A stretch of 64,000 nucleotides of DNA from Lates calcarifer (taxonomy: Eukaryota > Chordata > Actinopteri > Centropomidae), in the NCBI RefSeq assembly GCF_001640805.2, contig NC_066856.1, positions 4,619,377 through 4,683,376 of the forward strand. The letters run 5' to 3'. A program made the position numbers and the translations under genes. The notes beneath the pieces were generated by a model. The model was not told where the DNA came from. It saw nothing but the letters and a program-made list of their open reading frames with translations, and did not search any database. Below are positions 33,501 to 44,631 of this stretch, piece by piece; position 1 is the first letter of the stretch; each line of letters begins with the position of its first letter.

Positions 33501-34539
33501 ATAGGTCAAAGTGAAGGGAAAGTCACTAAGCTGCAACCAAACAATCGAACTGGACCCTTGATAGAAGTTCATTGTTAGTCTTAGCCTGCAGAGGATCAAA
33601 CTTCAATCTCCCGGTCAGAGCAGACAAAGGCTTCTAGCTTCAGAGTCCGGAGGAGTTTTATTCTCTGACGTTAGGCGCCTTTTCTCTTTTCCTTTCTTTC
33701 TTGGTTCTCTGAAACCCTGCCAGTGAAGATCAATTGGTCTTATTTTTTTATTATAATTATAATTTTCAAAAGGGAAACCCAACAGTTGAGTCCTTCCCTC
33801 CTGACCTCCTCTAAGCATCCTCTAAGCATGCTCCAGAGTCCTCTTTATCCCCTGTCTCTCTTCATGTCTCTGGCCAACACCACTGTGCTAATGCTGGGAA
33901 GATATTAAACGCAAGATAAAACAGGGAAACGAATGCTGTCACTGAGCCTGGAAGCCCTATGAAAATGACTGATAGACCTTCATCATATGGAAGAACTCCC
34001 TTCTCTACTCTGAAATGCTCAGTAAACTCTAAACTTTTGATGTGAGAATATGACAACATAAAATGGGATCGGAGCTGGACTATGAGAAAACACACACAGC
34101 GGGGATGGCTCTTGTGAATGCATGATTGGATCATTATCCTGCTGGCACGTGGCTAGTTTGAATAAATGATGGCAGTTATTATGTACTGTACTTCAGCCAG
34201 GTGGGGCTTAGGAATCACTTGTTAAGCCATTTTTGACAACTACATGTATATTGGCAGAGTTTATTTTGGAGTGTGCTTTCTTTCTTTTTTTTCTTTTGTC
34301 CTCAAATAAATTACAGGACCTTTTTTGGTTTCAAGAAGTCTCACCTCCCACTTGTCCATCCCTAGTCACTAGTCATTGCAGGGTAGGGACATAACAGGGG
34401 TTCAGTAATCACAACTGATAACATAACATACAACAAATCTACAGAGAAACATTTTAGTGTTGTTTGGCAATAGCTTTACAGCATTACAGTCTGACTGACA
34501 TGTCACACACAGCATAATGGTTTCCTGTTTGTGAATTCA
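33501..34539. other. No gene recognised
   Basis: A T/A-rich patch at 33738-33765. Short frames only. CGGAGGAGTTTTATTC at 33648-33663 was considered as an LTR end but no partner was found. Confidence 0.4.
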
Positions 34540-35227
34540 CCCCATCTATGACAATATCAATATCACCCCAACCAAGGTATTAAGAAACCTGGATGTCACG
34601 TTTGATAACCAACCATGTTGCATCTGACCCCCAGTTGTGCCGCTTTGTGTATGTCTCAGTGCGTCACCCAACTGTTGGCACAGGCCATGGTTATCTCTCG
34701 CCTTGACAATGCCCCTCTGGTGAGCCTCCCTTCACACACAGTTAATCCATTACAGATGGCACAGAATGTGGTGGTGCATCCAGTCTTTGATCAACCTAAA
34801 AAGGGCACATGTCACTCTGCTGCTCATTGACCTCCATTGGCTACCCATGGTGGCATGAATCAAAATCAAGTCACTAATGCGTGCCTATAGAGTGACTTCT
34901 GGGTCTGCACCCATCTACTTGAAGTCAATCCCACAGGCTCATGCTCATTCTTGGCCACGGTGTTCCTCCAAGGAACAGTGTGGCATTGCTACCCGCTGCA
35001 CACAGGGCAATCACAGACCAAGCTGTTTTCATTTGTGGTTCTTTGATTTTAGAATGACCTCCCAAAAGCAGCCAGAACAGGGGTGTCCCTCTCTATCTCC
35101 AAGAATATCAGGAGAATCATCTCTTCTCCTAAAACCTCTAACACCTCTAAAATGTCTAACTAGCACTTACACTTCTTCACCTGATCTCCTTTTAAATGTA
35201 AATGTAGTCATTATTTTTGTATACTAA
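34540..35227 (+). pseudogene. 3' end of an L2-like LINE (C-terminal reverse transcriptase region)
   Basis: The reading can be followed as NLDVTFDN (34586-34609), then in another frame AQAMVISRLDNAPLV (about 34681-34722), QMAQNVVVHPVFDQPK (about 34753-34800), and RAYRVTSGSAPIYLKSI (about 34880-34930). In LINEs of the L2/CR1 type the equivalents of these motifs (VxNLGVxxD, ISRLDYCN, IQNxAARLV, LAYR-x-GxAPxYL) lie after the catalytic centre, toward the C-terminus of ORF2. The 71-codon and 116-codon open frames at 34615 and 34877 are pieces of this same gene. The polymerase active site and everything upstream are absent, the usual outcome of 5' truncation at insertion. Confidence 0.75.
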
Positions 35228-35284
35228 CTACTGAAAAACTGCACATATTATATCTGGGACTTAGCTATGAAATCTCCAATCAGT

Positions 35285-35800
35285 GTAACAATAGGCTTGT
35301 TCGAGATGAGCCAGGCTTGTGCACTAATCACTGGCGATCACAGCACAATGCACACCAGTTAGATCAAACACACAAGATCAAGCTGGCAACAGTTTTTGAA
35401 GCCAGGCGCTGCAGTTGCTCTGCACCGACTGTAAAAACGTCAGGGCATGATGGGAAATGCTTGGCTCTCACCCGATCTAAGAGCTGAGTGGTTTAGATGT
35501 TGGCTGAACATGACGTTTTTTACATACATTTTTGTTAAACCAGAGATTTAGATGTTATTAGTTGGTTTTGCACTTTGATGGTTTGCTATATTAACAGAGT
35601 AAAAGTTATGTGGTTGATGGTGACCAAGGAGACTCAGCTTATATTACAGATATTTCTCATAGAGTGCATCTATTAATACAGTTCTAGACTATACAATAGA
35701 TATTATTTTAATTCATGTCAGTAAGTGACACAAACCTTTCCTACAAGTGTGAAATGAGGATTCTGAAAATAACATCTCATCTGTCAGATGTATAGACTGT
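35285..35800 (+). repeat. Unrecognised long repeat, copy 1
   Basis: Shares with 49900-50330, in the same order and orientation: AGATCAAGCTG; a GAAGCC-containing stretch; CATGATGGGAAATGCTTGGC versus CATCATGGGAAATACCTGGC; GATCTAAGAGCTG versus GATCTGAGAGCTG; a TTTTTGTT stretch; CAGCTTATAxxACAGATA; and an AAACCTTT(C/T) segment. About 70-75% similarity by eye. No coding capacity. I do not recognise the family, and neither end shows an inverted repeat. Confidence 0.55.
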
Positions 35801-36729
35801 CAGGGTTTAACAGCTCAATAATGAAAACTATTGTCCTGTTTTTATTAGTAATACTAATTTCAGATATAAGAAACTAATATTAGTTGGCTCTATTGTGCAA
35901 TATGAAAGAGTGCTAGGTAAAAAGGAACATAAATCAGAGTTTGTGTTGTTTAATGGATACACTGTCAGCCAGTCACATCATTGGTTTCATTGCTCTGAAA
36001 ACAGCAGCGCCAATTACAATGAAGCATGACAACAGCAGCATGACAGATGGAAAGGAAAAGAAATCATGCTGTTGTCTGAATGACACACAGTGGCACAACG
36101 TGTGTGTTTTTATGTAATTTCTACACTGATGATAGAAATAAATAAGAAATGTTGCTGAAGCCGTTTATATGTTCAATCAATCAATGTGATGCTATTTCAG
36201 ATTTAATCTTACTGTATCTCATGTCACATGATAAAAATCTGACAGCATTTGCGAGGTGATGCGTTTAGGAATAAACATGAAACACCACTGCTAAAAAGAA
36301 AGTTGGAAGTAAGGCAGTGACACACAGGGTTGATGAGTCACTGTAATCCAACATCTCCTGCATTAACAGCTGAATATCAAGTTATAATGGACCAGTTTAA
36401 TGTCTTGTGGTGTGTGGCTGATTTGAACACATCAACTAGCAAGACAGTGTTTTCTTACTACTTCTAGCTTACTTACATTTTACAAATTTTATTCCATTAT
36501 TTCTGTGAATTTGCTCCAAGTATTTAGTTTGCTGACAAAATCATTTGATTGGCATCAGATTTACTTGGTGCCACAAACATCTGTTCTCAGTGCAAGCTCA
36601 AGTCTAAAACACACTTTCCACCAAAATACCATGTGTCCACCATGCACTCTGTTCTGGGTATCAAAATACCACACAAGATGGGGCATGCTGTTTGCACTGG
36701 TTGTTGCGCTGCCAAGGAAATAGGACCCT
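35801..36729. other. No gene recognised
   Basis: Two overlapping plus frames at 36505-36731 have no domain. Confidence 0.45.
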
Positions 36730-36941
36730 GAAAGTCTACAGCCATGCTAACCATATTGTGAAGCTGTGCTTTAAGCTAAATGCTAACATCAGAATACAAA
36801 CATATTCACAATGACAATACTAATATGGTAATGTGAAGCAGGTATAATGTCCACCATGTTCAGCATTGTTCCTCTATATTAAGCACATCAGGACTACTAA
36901 ACTAAACACAAAGTACAGCTGAGGCTGATGGGAGTGTCAGT
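36730..36941 (-). repeat. Abundant percomorph dispersed repeat, copy B
   Basis: GTCTACAGCCATGCTAA (36734-36750) is the reverse complement of the 3' end of copy A. It is followed by TTAAGCTAAATGCTAACATC, TCACAATGACAATACTAATA, GGTATAATGTCCACCATGTT, AACACAAAGTACAGCTGAGG and GCTGATGGGAGTGTCA, all in the inverted order expected. It represents the 3' half of the family. Confidence 0.65.
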
Positions 36942-38644
36942 GTGAGAGAGAGATTAATGTTTCGTAGATCTCTTTAAGGCACTGGGCACATTTGTGCTCA
37001 TTGACCAAAAACTGCAGTTTTGTAACTGGCATCATGACAGCACACAGCACTAAGCATAGTTCAGAGTGACATATATAGGGGTGTTCATATGTAGGACCAC
37101 AAAATATTTGAGGAAGGACTAGAAATATATATGCAAATTACAGCTGAAACAGATTTCCCATTGCTGATTGACCCTTGCATCTGTGATATGAATGAGAATG
37201 CCTGATGTAAGATTTGTCACTGAATTCATCCTGGCTGCTTTTGTCGTCCACATGAGACATTGCAAGTGTGGCAGAACACGTGAGCAAGGAAAGGGTGTTT
37301 CAAAGTCATGTATCCCCTTTTGGCATGCCAGAGGAGAATGTTAGAAACCTCTACAGGCTTTGAAGTCACACCATACTTAAGTTACTGGACGAGATGGAAG
37401 ATGATCTGGAGCCAAAAAATAAGTCACACCTCCCTGCAGTAACAAAGCTTTTTTCCACCCAGCATAACCGTCCTGTTCCTGTGTTTGGTGGCACAGTCAT
37501 TTCATGTTTTGTTTTCTTCCCAACCTTTGTCAAAAACATTAAATTGCTGACGGATCGATATGGCCTATTGGAAACTAAAGACAGATTCTATAATATAGGC
37601 CATATTCTAAATTTGCTCACTGCAGTCAATTGCTGTTCAAGTTGTATCCCTATCTGCAATGGAGCACATATACTGAAACATATTCCGGCAGTTTCCAGGC
37701 CTCCACGTGGGAAATTGCAAAGGGGATAGAAGAGCAAGAGCGGCTCCCTCCCCCATCCTGTTAGGGCCCTTATCACTCCACTTCCGTTTTGAGTGACACT
37801 CAATTTGAAGTGTCAGTGATGTGTTGGAAAGGGCCACTCACAGGTGAGGATCTGAGGTGAAAGAGGATAAAAATTGCAACAAATCTAGGATGCACTCCTC
37901 TTCATCATCAATTCGTGTTGCCATTCTTCATCACCAGCCAGCTGTAGCCCTATATACTATGTAGAGTATATTTTTAATGTAATTTTTCTATTAAAATATT
38001 TTAGCTCATTCACGTGTGAGGGGAGCCAACATGAGCTCAGACAAAGTTGAAAAGAAAGAGATAACAATATTATGACGCTCACTTTGATAATCACACTGAT
38101 AATAGTATGAGCACTAGAGACACGGGACTTAGGTGAATAGAAATAGTATTAGATTTCCTAACTCTAATTACATTTGTCAACATGGCAAGCAACTACAATT
38201 AACTACAATCAGTGGTGTAGTATAAATATTTGGTCCCCACATATTAAACCTCAGTGGGCTACCTTGCCCTTATAATACATCAATTTCCATTACTGTGCAA
38301 ATGACTGAATCAGCAAGTAAACATATGAATCTACAGTGCTCATTAGGGTAATTAATAATGGAGTGTTTTTATACCTTTAAGAGACTTTTCTCTGTGATGT
38401 TTACAGCATGAACTTATGTCTGTTATGGTTATCTCACTCTGGGCCATACAATGAACAAATTACTGCAATTCTGTACTCCATAATAAAAGACAAAATAATA
38501 ATAATAATCTCTCTTGAATCATGTTTTATTTGCACATTTAAGGTGAATTACATTTTTCAACAAGTCCCAGCCTAGTCTCAAGTAGTATAATGAAACAAAT
38601 ATACTGTATATAATAAGGTTGCCCCAGTATTACTGTCACCGTTT
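36942..38644. other. No gene recognised
   Basis: The 111-codon frame 37394-37729 has no recognisable domain and is opposed by two minus-strand frames. An 11-bp inverted repeat, ATATGGCCTAT / ATAGGCCATAT, lies at 37558-37568 and 37595-37605. An AAT run lies at 38486-38500. Confidence 0.45.
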
Positions 38645-38990
38645 AACCAGGAACACTAGTGAATGGATCCAAATGCAGACACTAGCACCAGGGGATGCAG
38701 GTAAGTGATTTATTCAAACAATATAACAAAAAAATTTACTGCATGGAGTCACCAGCAAAGGTCAAAGCTGAAGATCCAGCAAAAGGCAGAGAAACAGAAA
38801 ACCAATCCAGCGAGGAGCAGCATGGAACCCAGAGTTCAGAATACAGGTGATGTCCAAAAAACGCGAGAAGCAACACGAGTGGAATTCAACATCACAGTCT
38901 GAGCTGAGACTATACACACACACACACACAGGACTAATTAACTAGTGAGGCACAGGTGACACAGAGAAAAGACAGGAAAAAACAAAAAAA
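38645..38990 (+). repeat. Dispersed repeat (GGATCCAAATGCAGAC...CACAGGTGAC)
   Basis: GGATCCAAATGCAGACAC, GTAAGTGATTTATTC, purine-rich CAG-containing sequence, ACACACAGGACTAATTAAC and GTGAGGCACAGGTGACAC follow the order I recall for a common teleost repeat of unknown class. It contains a short CA tract (38914-38930). Related pieces lie at 13015-13160 and 18030-18428. Confidence 0.45.
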
Positions 38991-39321
38991 AACAAAACAA
39001 AAAAATCAATTACAGAGGATGGCTTGGAATCATGCTCTCAGGATAGACAGTGGATGGATAACAGTTCAGTCTGAGAAATATAACACTCCTAGAAACTCAG
39101 CAGTGTGCATGTGTGACATCGATGAGACATCCCATACAATAGGTAAGAGCTCTGGGTCAATGCACTGTGTGGATGATGTCCAGTGTGATGAGTTACTTTG
39201 AGGCAGACATCCAAACAAAATATAAAGATACTGTTCAGTTTTATATTGATATTATATTGATTTACTATGTGGATCCAGTCTACTTATGCTTGAACTATTT
39301 AGTTTGTGTGTCTTTCTGTCT

Positions 39322-39410
39322 TAGGCTACTTCTGGGGACAAATTTCGGACTAAAGACCAGTTAATTTGGGACAGCTGGTCCATCTGGGGACAAAAGCCTC
39401 AAATAGTAGT
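39322..39410. repeat. GGGGACAAA-type repeat fragment
   Basis: TTCTGGGGACAAATTTCGG, AAAGACCAGTTAATTTGG, GACAGCTGGTCCATC and TGGGGACAAAAGCC: an internally repetitive GGGGACAAA motif that I recall from fish repeats. Confidence 0.35.
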
Positions 39411-39521
39411 AATGGTTTTATTTGGTATATGAACTGTATACAGATATGTGGAGCAATGAAAAACTTACTTGCAGGTAGCATAAGGTGGCAAACAACAACA
39501 GCAGTGTAATAAAACTGAAAA

Positions 39522-39574
39522 TAACAACAGCAACGACAGCAGCAGCAGCAACAACAACAACAACAACAACAACA
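39522..39574. repeat. (CAA)n/(CAG)n trinucleotide repeat
   Basis: Mixed CAA and CAG units ending in about nine consecutive ACA. The minus-strand frames across it encode runs of Cys or Val and are spurious. Confidence 0.95.
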
Positions 39575-40156
39575 TAGAAAGTCAGTGCATCCCTGTGCAT
39601 CAGTATCTTGCTTGTAATTATTAAAGCAACTATGCCCTCTCTGGAAAGTGGTAAGAGACACTGAACCAGAGGGAGTGCATCTTTATCAGCAGTGCCTCTG
39701 CAAGTGAAGACCATTCAGAGGGCTGGGTAAGAGCTAGGAAAGAGAATTTACTGTTTTGCATGTATCATTGATAAACTGTCATGTAGAATTTAAACCAACC
39801 TCAGTCATGGGTTTGTGTTGCAAAAGTCTCATTCCAGGCATATACTTATTTAATCATTTGCAAAATGAATTTGGACCCCTGCCACTCTAACATACTCTGC
39901 ATGTTCCTGACAGGAGCCTTCAAGCTGTAGCTAAGTAAAATGCTTCTCACGCACTACCTCCCTAAGAAAAATTGTATTGTATGACATTAAATTTGGCTTG
40001 ATGTCATCCTTTGGACATACCTGAGCTGGCCATGTTATCTATTTATGCTAACAACGCAAGAATGGACGTGATGAGTTTTAGTCATGATAGCAGAGAGGCT
40101 CTAGGGATGATAGTCTGTAAGTCTGCTTACAACTTGGGCATAAAATTTTTTTACAG
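39575..40156. other. No gene recognised
   Basis: No domain, repeat family or RNA gene identified. Confidence 0.45.
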
Positions 40157-40345
40157 ACACGCATGATCCCTAGGGGATGACTGGTGACTTTTTTTCTTGC
40201 CCCACAAAGAGGCTGACATTTGAGTGAGATGTCTTAACAACCATTGGATGGATTGTCATCATGAATTATAATCACATTGGATGTCTATTAACTTGTCATC
40301 CTGCACCATCATCATGCCAAAAAATTTAGCTTGTTCAGTACTTTG
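40157..40345 (+). repeat. Percomorph dispersed repeat, copy C (5' part)
   Basis: GCATGATCCCTAGGGGATGA, AGAGGCTGACATTTGAGTG, AGATGTCTTAACAACCATTG and GATGGATTGTCATC match the upstream half of the family seen at 1225-1540. It is separated from its 3' part (40625-40768) by a SINE-like unit. Confidence 0.55.
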
Positions 40346-40409
40346 CTTGAGAATAAATCTTAGCCTGCCAAAAAGCTAAGGCTACATCCACAACAAGTAG
40401 TTTTAAAAC

Positions 40410-40589
40410 ACATCCATTCATCATCGACACCGCTTATCCTTAGCTGCAGCCTATCCCAGCTGACATTGGGCGAGAGGTGGGGTACACCCTGTACAGATCG
40501 CCAACACATACAGATAAACAACCATTCACAGTCACATTCACAACTGCAGGCAATTTAGAGTCACCAATTAACCTAACATGCATCTCTTT
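40410..40589 (-). mobile_element. SINE-like unit, tail part
   Basis: CATCCATTCATCATC, CCGCTTATCC, GCCTATCCCAGCTGACATTG, GGTGGGGTACACCCTG, CAACCATTCACAGTCACATT, GGCAATTTAGAGTCACCAAT and TAACCTAACATGCAT are, from memory, the reverse complement of the 3' body of a very abundant teleost unit whose head is tRNA-like. The head (compare 57221-57294) is missing here. A 3' part with 5' truncation is typical of target-primed insertion. Confidence 0.7.
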
Positions 40590-40624
40590 CAAGTGTGTTG
40601 ACCAATTGTATATGGCATAAATCA

Positions 40625-40768
40625 TGTCTGATACAGGGCTAAAATGCTCATCTGGATGGAGACTGTTGTCATTTTAAGAGCATGTTCTCTGAGGTTAAAA
40701 TTTAGCTCAGAGCACCACTGCACTTGAGCACATCTTAACAGATCTGTTAGCATGGCTGTAGACTCTTC
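40625..40768 (+). repeat. Percomorph dispersed repeat, copy C (3' part)
   Basis: AATTTAGCTCAGAGCACCAC, TGCACTTGAGCACATC and CTGTTAGCATGGCTGTAGAC (40745-40764 region) are the 3' end of the same family as 1225-1540. Confidence 0.55.
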
Positions 40769-42774
40769 AGTCTCATCATTGAAGATATGGACACACAGAT
40801 GTTTGTCCATTAGGAATATCATTTGCTCAAGAACTGATCTCAACCCACTTCATTTAATTGCACTTGTGTGCAGTCCACATCAGAGGTTTAGTTTAGAAAA
40901 CTGTTATCACATAAAAAAGGCAAACTGCTTCAGGTAGATTGGATTTGTTTTTAAACCTATGTGCTCATGTTACTTCACCTGCTGGATTCTGCCATGTAAC
41001 AGCTAAGGTGTTTCCCAAAATCTTGTCTGATTTAGGGGAATGCTTTTGGTTCAGATCAAGTTTATACATACAAGATTAGATATTCAAATGTTAGAAAAGG
41101 CTTGTGTATTTTTGCATCTTGAAATTGGAGGAATGTGACAGTTTAGTTTTAATCCATTTGATGGGCAAACAGCCAAGCATTGGCTTGGAATGCGCTGACA
41201 GCCAGCTAGGTGTTTGCTGTCAATGTGTGTTTCTGTCTGTGATAAACTAATTAAATAAAGTACAGACTGGAATATCTTTACAGACGCTCTACACTTTTGG
41301 AGGAGGCAGGAGAGAATCTGAAATGACATTTACACCGGTGAGTCTCCCTTCTGCCTGCCTGTCTCTCTGACCTAAAATGAATTGCCTACCAGAAAAAGGA
41401 AAATACATCATTACAGAGTTCAGTTCAAATAAATGGTGGTGGCATCCAACTAGGGGCTATTTTCTCTGCCTGGCTCACTCTTCATACATCTGTGACTAAC
41501 TCATTGAGACAAGACATCCCCTGTCATGCATATTCACTGGGCATCAATCTCAACAATCCTCTCACTCTAATGCTGTTTCCCCCACTGCTCACAGAAATAG
41601 GGCTTTGTCAATACCAATGAGAGAAAACCCAGGAAATCCTCAGGGGGGTGCTTCATGTGTTTTAAGCTCTCTTCTTCCTCTCTGTCCTTTCTTCACTCCT
41701 CTTCCCCCCCCCCCTTCTTATTTTCACTCCAAATTCCATTAAACATTTTGAAAATTTGATGTTTCATTCAGGCATTTAGGGACCGAAGTTTAGAGAGAAG
41801 TAGTACTTAATGACTCAAATGGACTGAGGTTTAGTTTGGGTGAACAGTTGGGCAAAATAATGATTCTTTCAGCTGAAGTCAGCTGAATAAAGCACCTTCC
41901 CCCTGTGTGTCCAGATGTTGCTGCATATTGTTAAGAATGTGTAGGCTTGAATTATATATTCCAACAGTAAGCATTTCAACTGCAGTTTCAGCTGCTGCTC
42001 TCACAAATGCTGATCCCTAATTACTCACATAGCCATAGGTGTATCTTAATTCCAACCTTAAAGTCTGCATCATGTTGCCCTGTATGCAACTGAAATATTA
42101 TTACTTCACAAGACAATGTAAAAGACAAATCAATGATGATAGAAATCACAGGTTTACATCGCCGTCATTCACGTTCTACAGTGAACATAGTTTGATACAA
42201 GAAAATGAACTGTAACTGGTATGGAACCGGTGCAGATAAAGTTTCTATTTTGTGTGTCTATAGTTCATGTTAGATACTGTGGATACATTTTCGATATCTA
42301 CTGGTTAAAGTTCATCTTAATCTGCTATTTGTTTTGAAGATTTCTGGGTTGACACCAACTGTCACTGTCAAGTACAAGTGGGTGTTTTTGGCTCTCTGGC
42401 CTCAGAGAGCAGTAATGAGCTTATTATGGTTTGGTGCACAGCAGTGAGGCAAAAAAGGCAAAGCGCAAGAAAAGGAACTACTCACTTGGACAAGTGACAC
42501 AAAGGTGAGAAAGTTTATCAGAAGTGTTTTCAAGGTTTTATAGGAGAAAATATTGTAAGAATGAAGACAAACTGGTTGGTTTGGCAAATGTACACCTGGT
42601 TAACCAGGCTAAAGAGCAGCACACAGCAGCTGTGTGCTGAACCTGTGTGTTCCTGAGCTTTTATATGGAACCATCCAGGACTGTCTGAATGGCCTTACCT
42701 TTACCTCATGCCCTGTTTATGAATAGTAAACCTGACTTTCATCAACTGATGCACAGACAGATGTTCTAAATGGC
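40769..42774. other. No gene recognised; possible conserved patch
   Basis: C11 run at 41704-41714. Positions 41340-41640 are repeat-free and base-balanced. Frames up to 81 codons without a domain. Confidence 0.45.
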
Positions 42775-43955
42775 CTGGATAAAATGATTGGTACCTGGTA
42801 TAAGTGGTGATACATAAGTGGATTGTTGTGATGTATTTCAAGCAGACTATTGTCTTCAATTAGTATCACAGATGTCTCCAATCTTATAATCAGCTTATTT
42901 AAATAGAGAAAAGTCCTCTTTGTAATGTTTGGTATCATTGTGTACACACTGATACAACAAGAAATGAGAAAGAGTCTGAAATAAGAAAAAAATCAGCATG
43001 ATCAATAACAGCTCAAGACAAACAATATTCATGTTTGTGACATTGTAATATTGAGAGATTAAGATCCATGGACTATAGCCACCCTCCCCGGGCATGGCCA
43101 CAAGAAGAAAATTGACCCAAATTAAAGAGAGGGATAGTTTGAGTGGTGGAACAAGAACCAAGGAAAATTTCAAAAGCTCAAAGCTGACCTCCAAGAGCAA
43201 GGTGCAGCAATGTCCAGTCACACCATTTGTCACCATATGTGACCTGGGGAGACTGCCCTTTGAATGAGAGACATAAAAAAGCCTAACTGAAAAACACAGA
43301 CACCAGACACAATACTTAATAATACGCTGTGGACACATGAAACAAAATCATCATCACCACTTCACCTCTATGTTTACAGAAGAAAGAAATGGAACTGTCA
43401 AAGAAAAAATCTGGCTCAGGTACATTGTGGGGTTGCTTTGCTGCATCTGGCACAGGGTTCCTTGAGTGTATGCAGGGCACAATGAAATCAGGAGATTACC
43501 ATGACATTCTGCAGCAAAACACACTGCCCAGTGTCAGAGAGCTCCGTCTCAGTTGCAGTTCATGGCTCCTCCAGCAGGATAATAACCCAAAACATACATC
43601 TAAAAGCAGCCAAAAATAGATGAGAAGAAAACACTGCAACATTTCTAAAGTGGCCTGCTACAAATCCATCTGAACATCTGAAACTGCAGTTTGGAAAAGG
43701 GCACCCATCAAACCTGAGTGAACTGAAGTGGTTTGCTCAAAAAGAATGGGCCAAACTACCAGCTGAGAAGTGTGGAAGTCTCATTAAGGGCTGCAAAAAG
43801 CACTTGATTACAGTGATTGTCTCAAAAGGGTGTAGGACAAAACATGTCATTCAATTTATTTGAAATAATATATGGTCAAAACTCAAAAGTAAAATGTCTG
43901 TTTATTATATATAGAATAGAGAATAGTGGATGCCAGTTACTTTTGTCAGTTTTTT
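42775..43955 (+). mobile_element. Tc1-like DNA transposon fossil, ~1.2 kb
   Basis: The left end near 42776 reads CTGGATAAAATGATTGGTAC. The right end near 43929-43951 reads GGATGCCAGTTACTTTTGTC, a diverged inverted copy (compare GGTACCAATCATTTTATCC, the reverse complement of the left end). The spacing of about 1.18 kb and the internal transposase remnant fit a nearly full-length but deleted Tc1 element. From memory this is the fish family with GGTACCAATAATTTTGTCC-like ends. TA target duplications are no longer evident. The 147-codon minus-strand frame 42895-43338 is antisense to the transposase and not a gene. Confidence 0.75.
43030..43836 (+). pseudogene. Broken Tc1-like transposase
   Basis: The N-terminal part is recognisable only in pieces: HGHKKKIDPN (about 43094-43123), then CHHM and similar short tracts with stops. 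The central catalytic part is open at 43389-43619, with WGCFAASGTGFLE, GDYHDILQQN and QQDNNPKHTSKS; the D of QQD is the second catalytic acidic residue of the DDE triad. A stop and a frameshift follow. The C-terminal part is then readable from 43654 with PSEHL, where E is in the place of the third catalytic residue and the usual PDLNPIEHLW is degraded, and HPSNLSELKWFAQKEWAKLP. The reading ends near VSKGCRTKH at 43836. Between the paired DNA-binding domain and WGCF about 100 codons appear lost. Non-functional. Confidence 0.75.
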
Positions 43956-44554
43956 TTGTCATTTTGGCAACATCTATAAATATTATATACCATACAATGG
44001 TGGCACCATTTCTAAATAGCCTCAAATCTAGTTGGATATATATCTGTAAGGCTGATTTATCAGTCTAGCTCTAGCTCCAATCACTTAAATGCATCTCACA
44101 GGAGATGAGGAAAGAGGAGAGTTCTGGAGCAGTTTAGTGCAAGAAACCGCAGGTGTCTTATATAGGTACGCCTCTTCAATCTGAATCTGTTTGTTGATTG
44201 ATTAGCCGATATGATGTGACAGTAAGAGGAGTAGGGCTATTGTGGAAACAGCTTCAATATATATAACAACCCTGTCTTCTAGAAATGATGTTTCTGAGGA
44301 ACTAAACTGCAACAGCAAATACATTTTGTAGGAAATGTAATTGCTGGCTGGATTATGCTCAGAGACAACACATTTTCTGAATGAATGAAGAGCTACAGTC
44401 GTCAGGAGGTGGATGGTGGGTGTATAAAGTGCATGACTGTCAAACTAGGGACTGAAGTTCATATCAGTGTCCCATCCATGGTTCACTTTGTTTAAGGTTA
44501 GTGCCTAATCCTAACCATAAAAAGTGTAATAATATAGTTTAATAAGTAAAAAAA

Positions 44555-44557
<3 letters not shown>
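43956..44557. other. No gene recognised
   Basis: Nothing recognisable. Confidence 0.45.
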
Positions 44558-44618
<61 letters not shown>

Positions 44619-44631
44619 ATAGATAGATAGA
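44558..44631. repeat. (TA)n followed by (GATA)n
   Basis: 63 bases of TA with one slip, then AGATAGATAG. Able to extrude cruciforms. Length likely to vary between individuals. Confidence 0.97.

Noticed and set aside
33600..33780. LTR retrotransposon end
   Set aside because: A GGAGGAGTTTTATTC-like motif looked LTR-like, but no TG...CA boundaries, primer-binding site or second LTR could be found.
37558..37605. 11-bp inverted repeat as a MITE or miRNA hairpin
   Set aside because: The stem is short with a 26-base loop, does not extend, and is not matched by other terminal features.
39350..39714. Poly-Cys and poly-Val minus-strand frames
   Set aside because: Product of the CAA/CAG trinucleotide repeat read in two registers.
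42895..43338. 147-codon minus-strand frame with membrane-like Leu/Phe content
   Set aside because: Antisense to the Tc1-like transposase remnant; the hydrophobicity reflects A/T-rich antisense codons.
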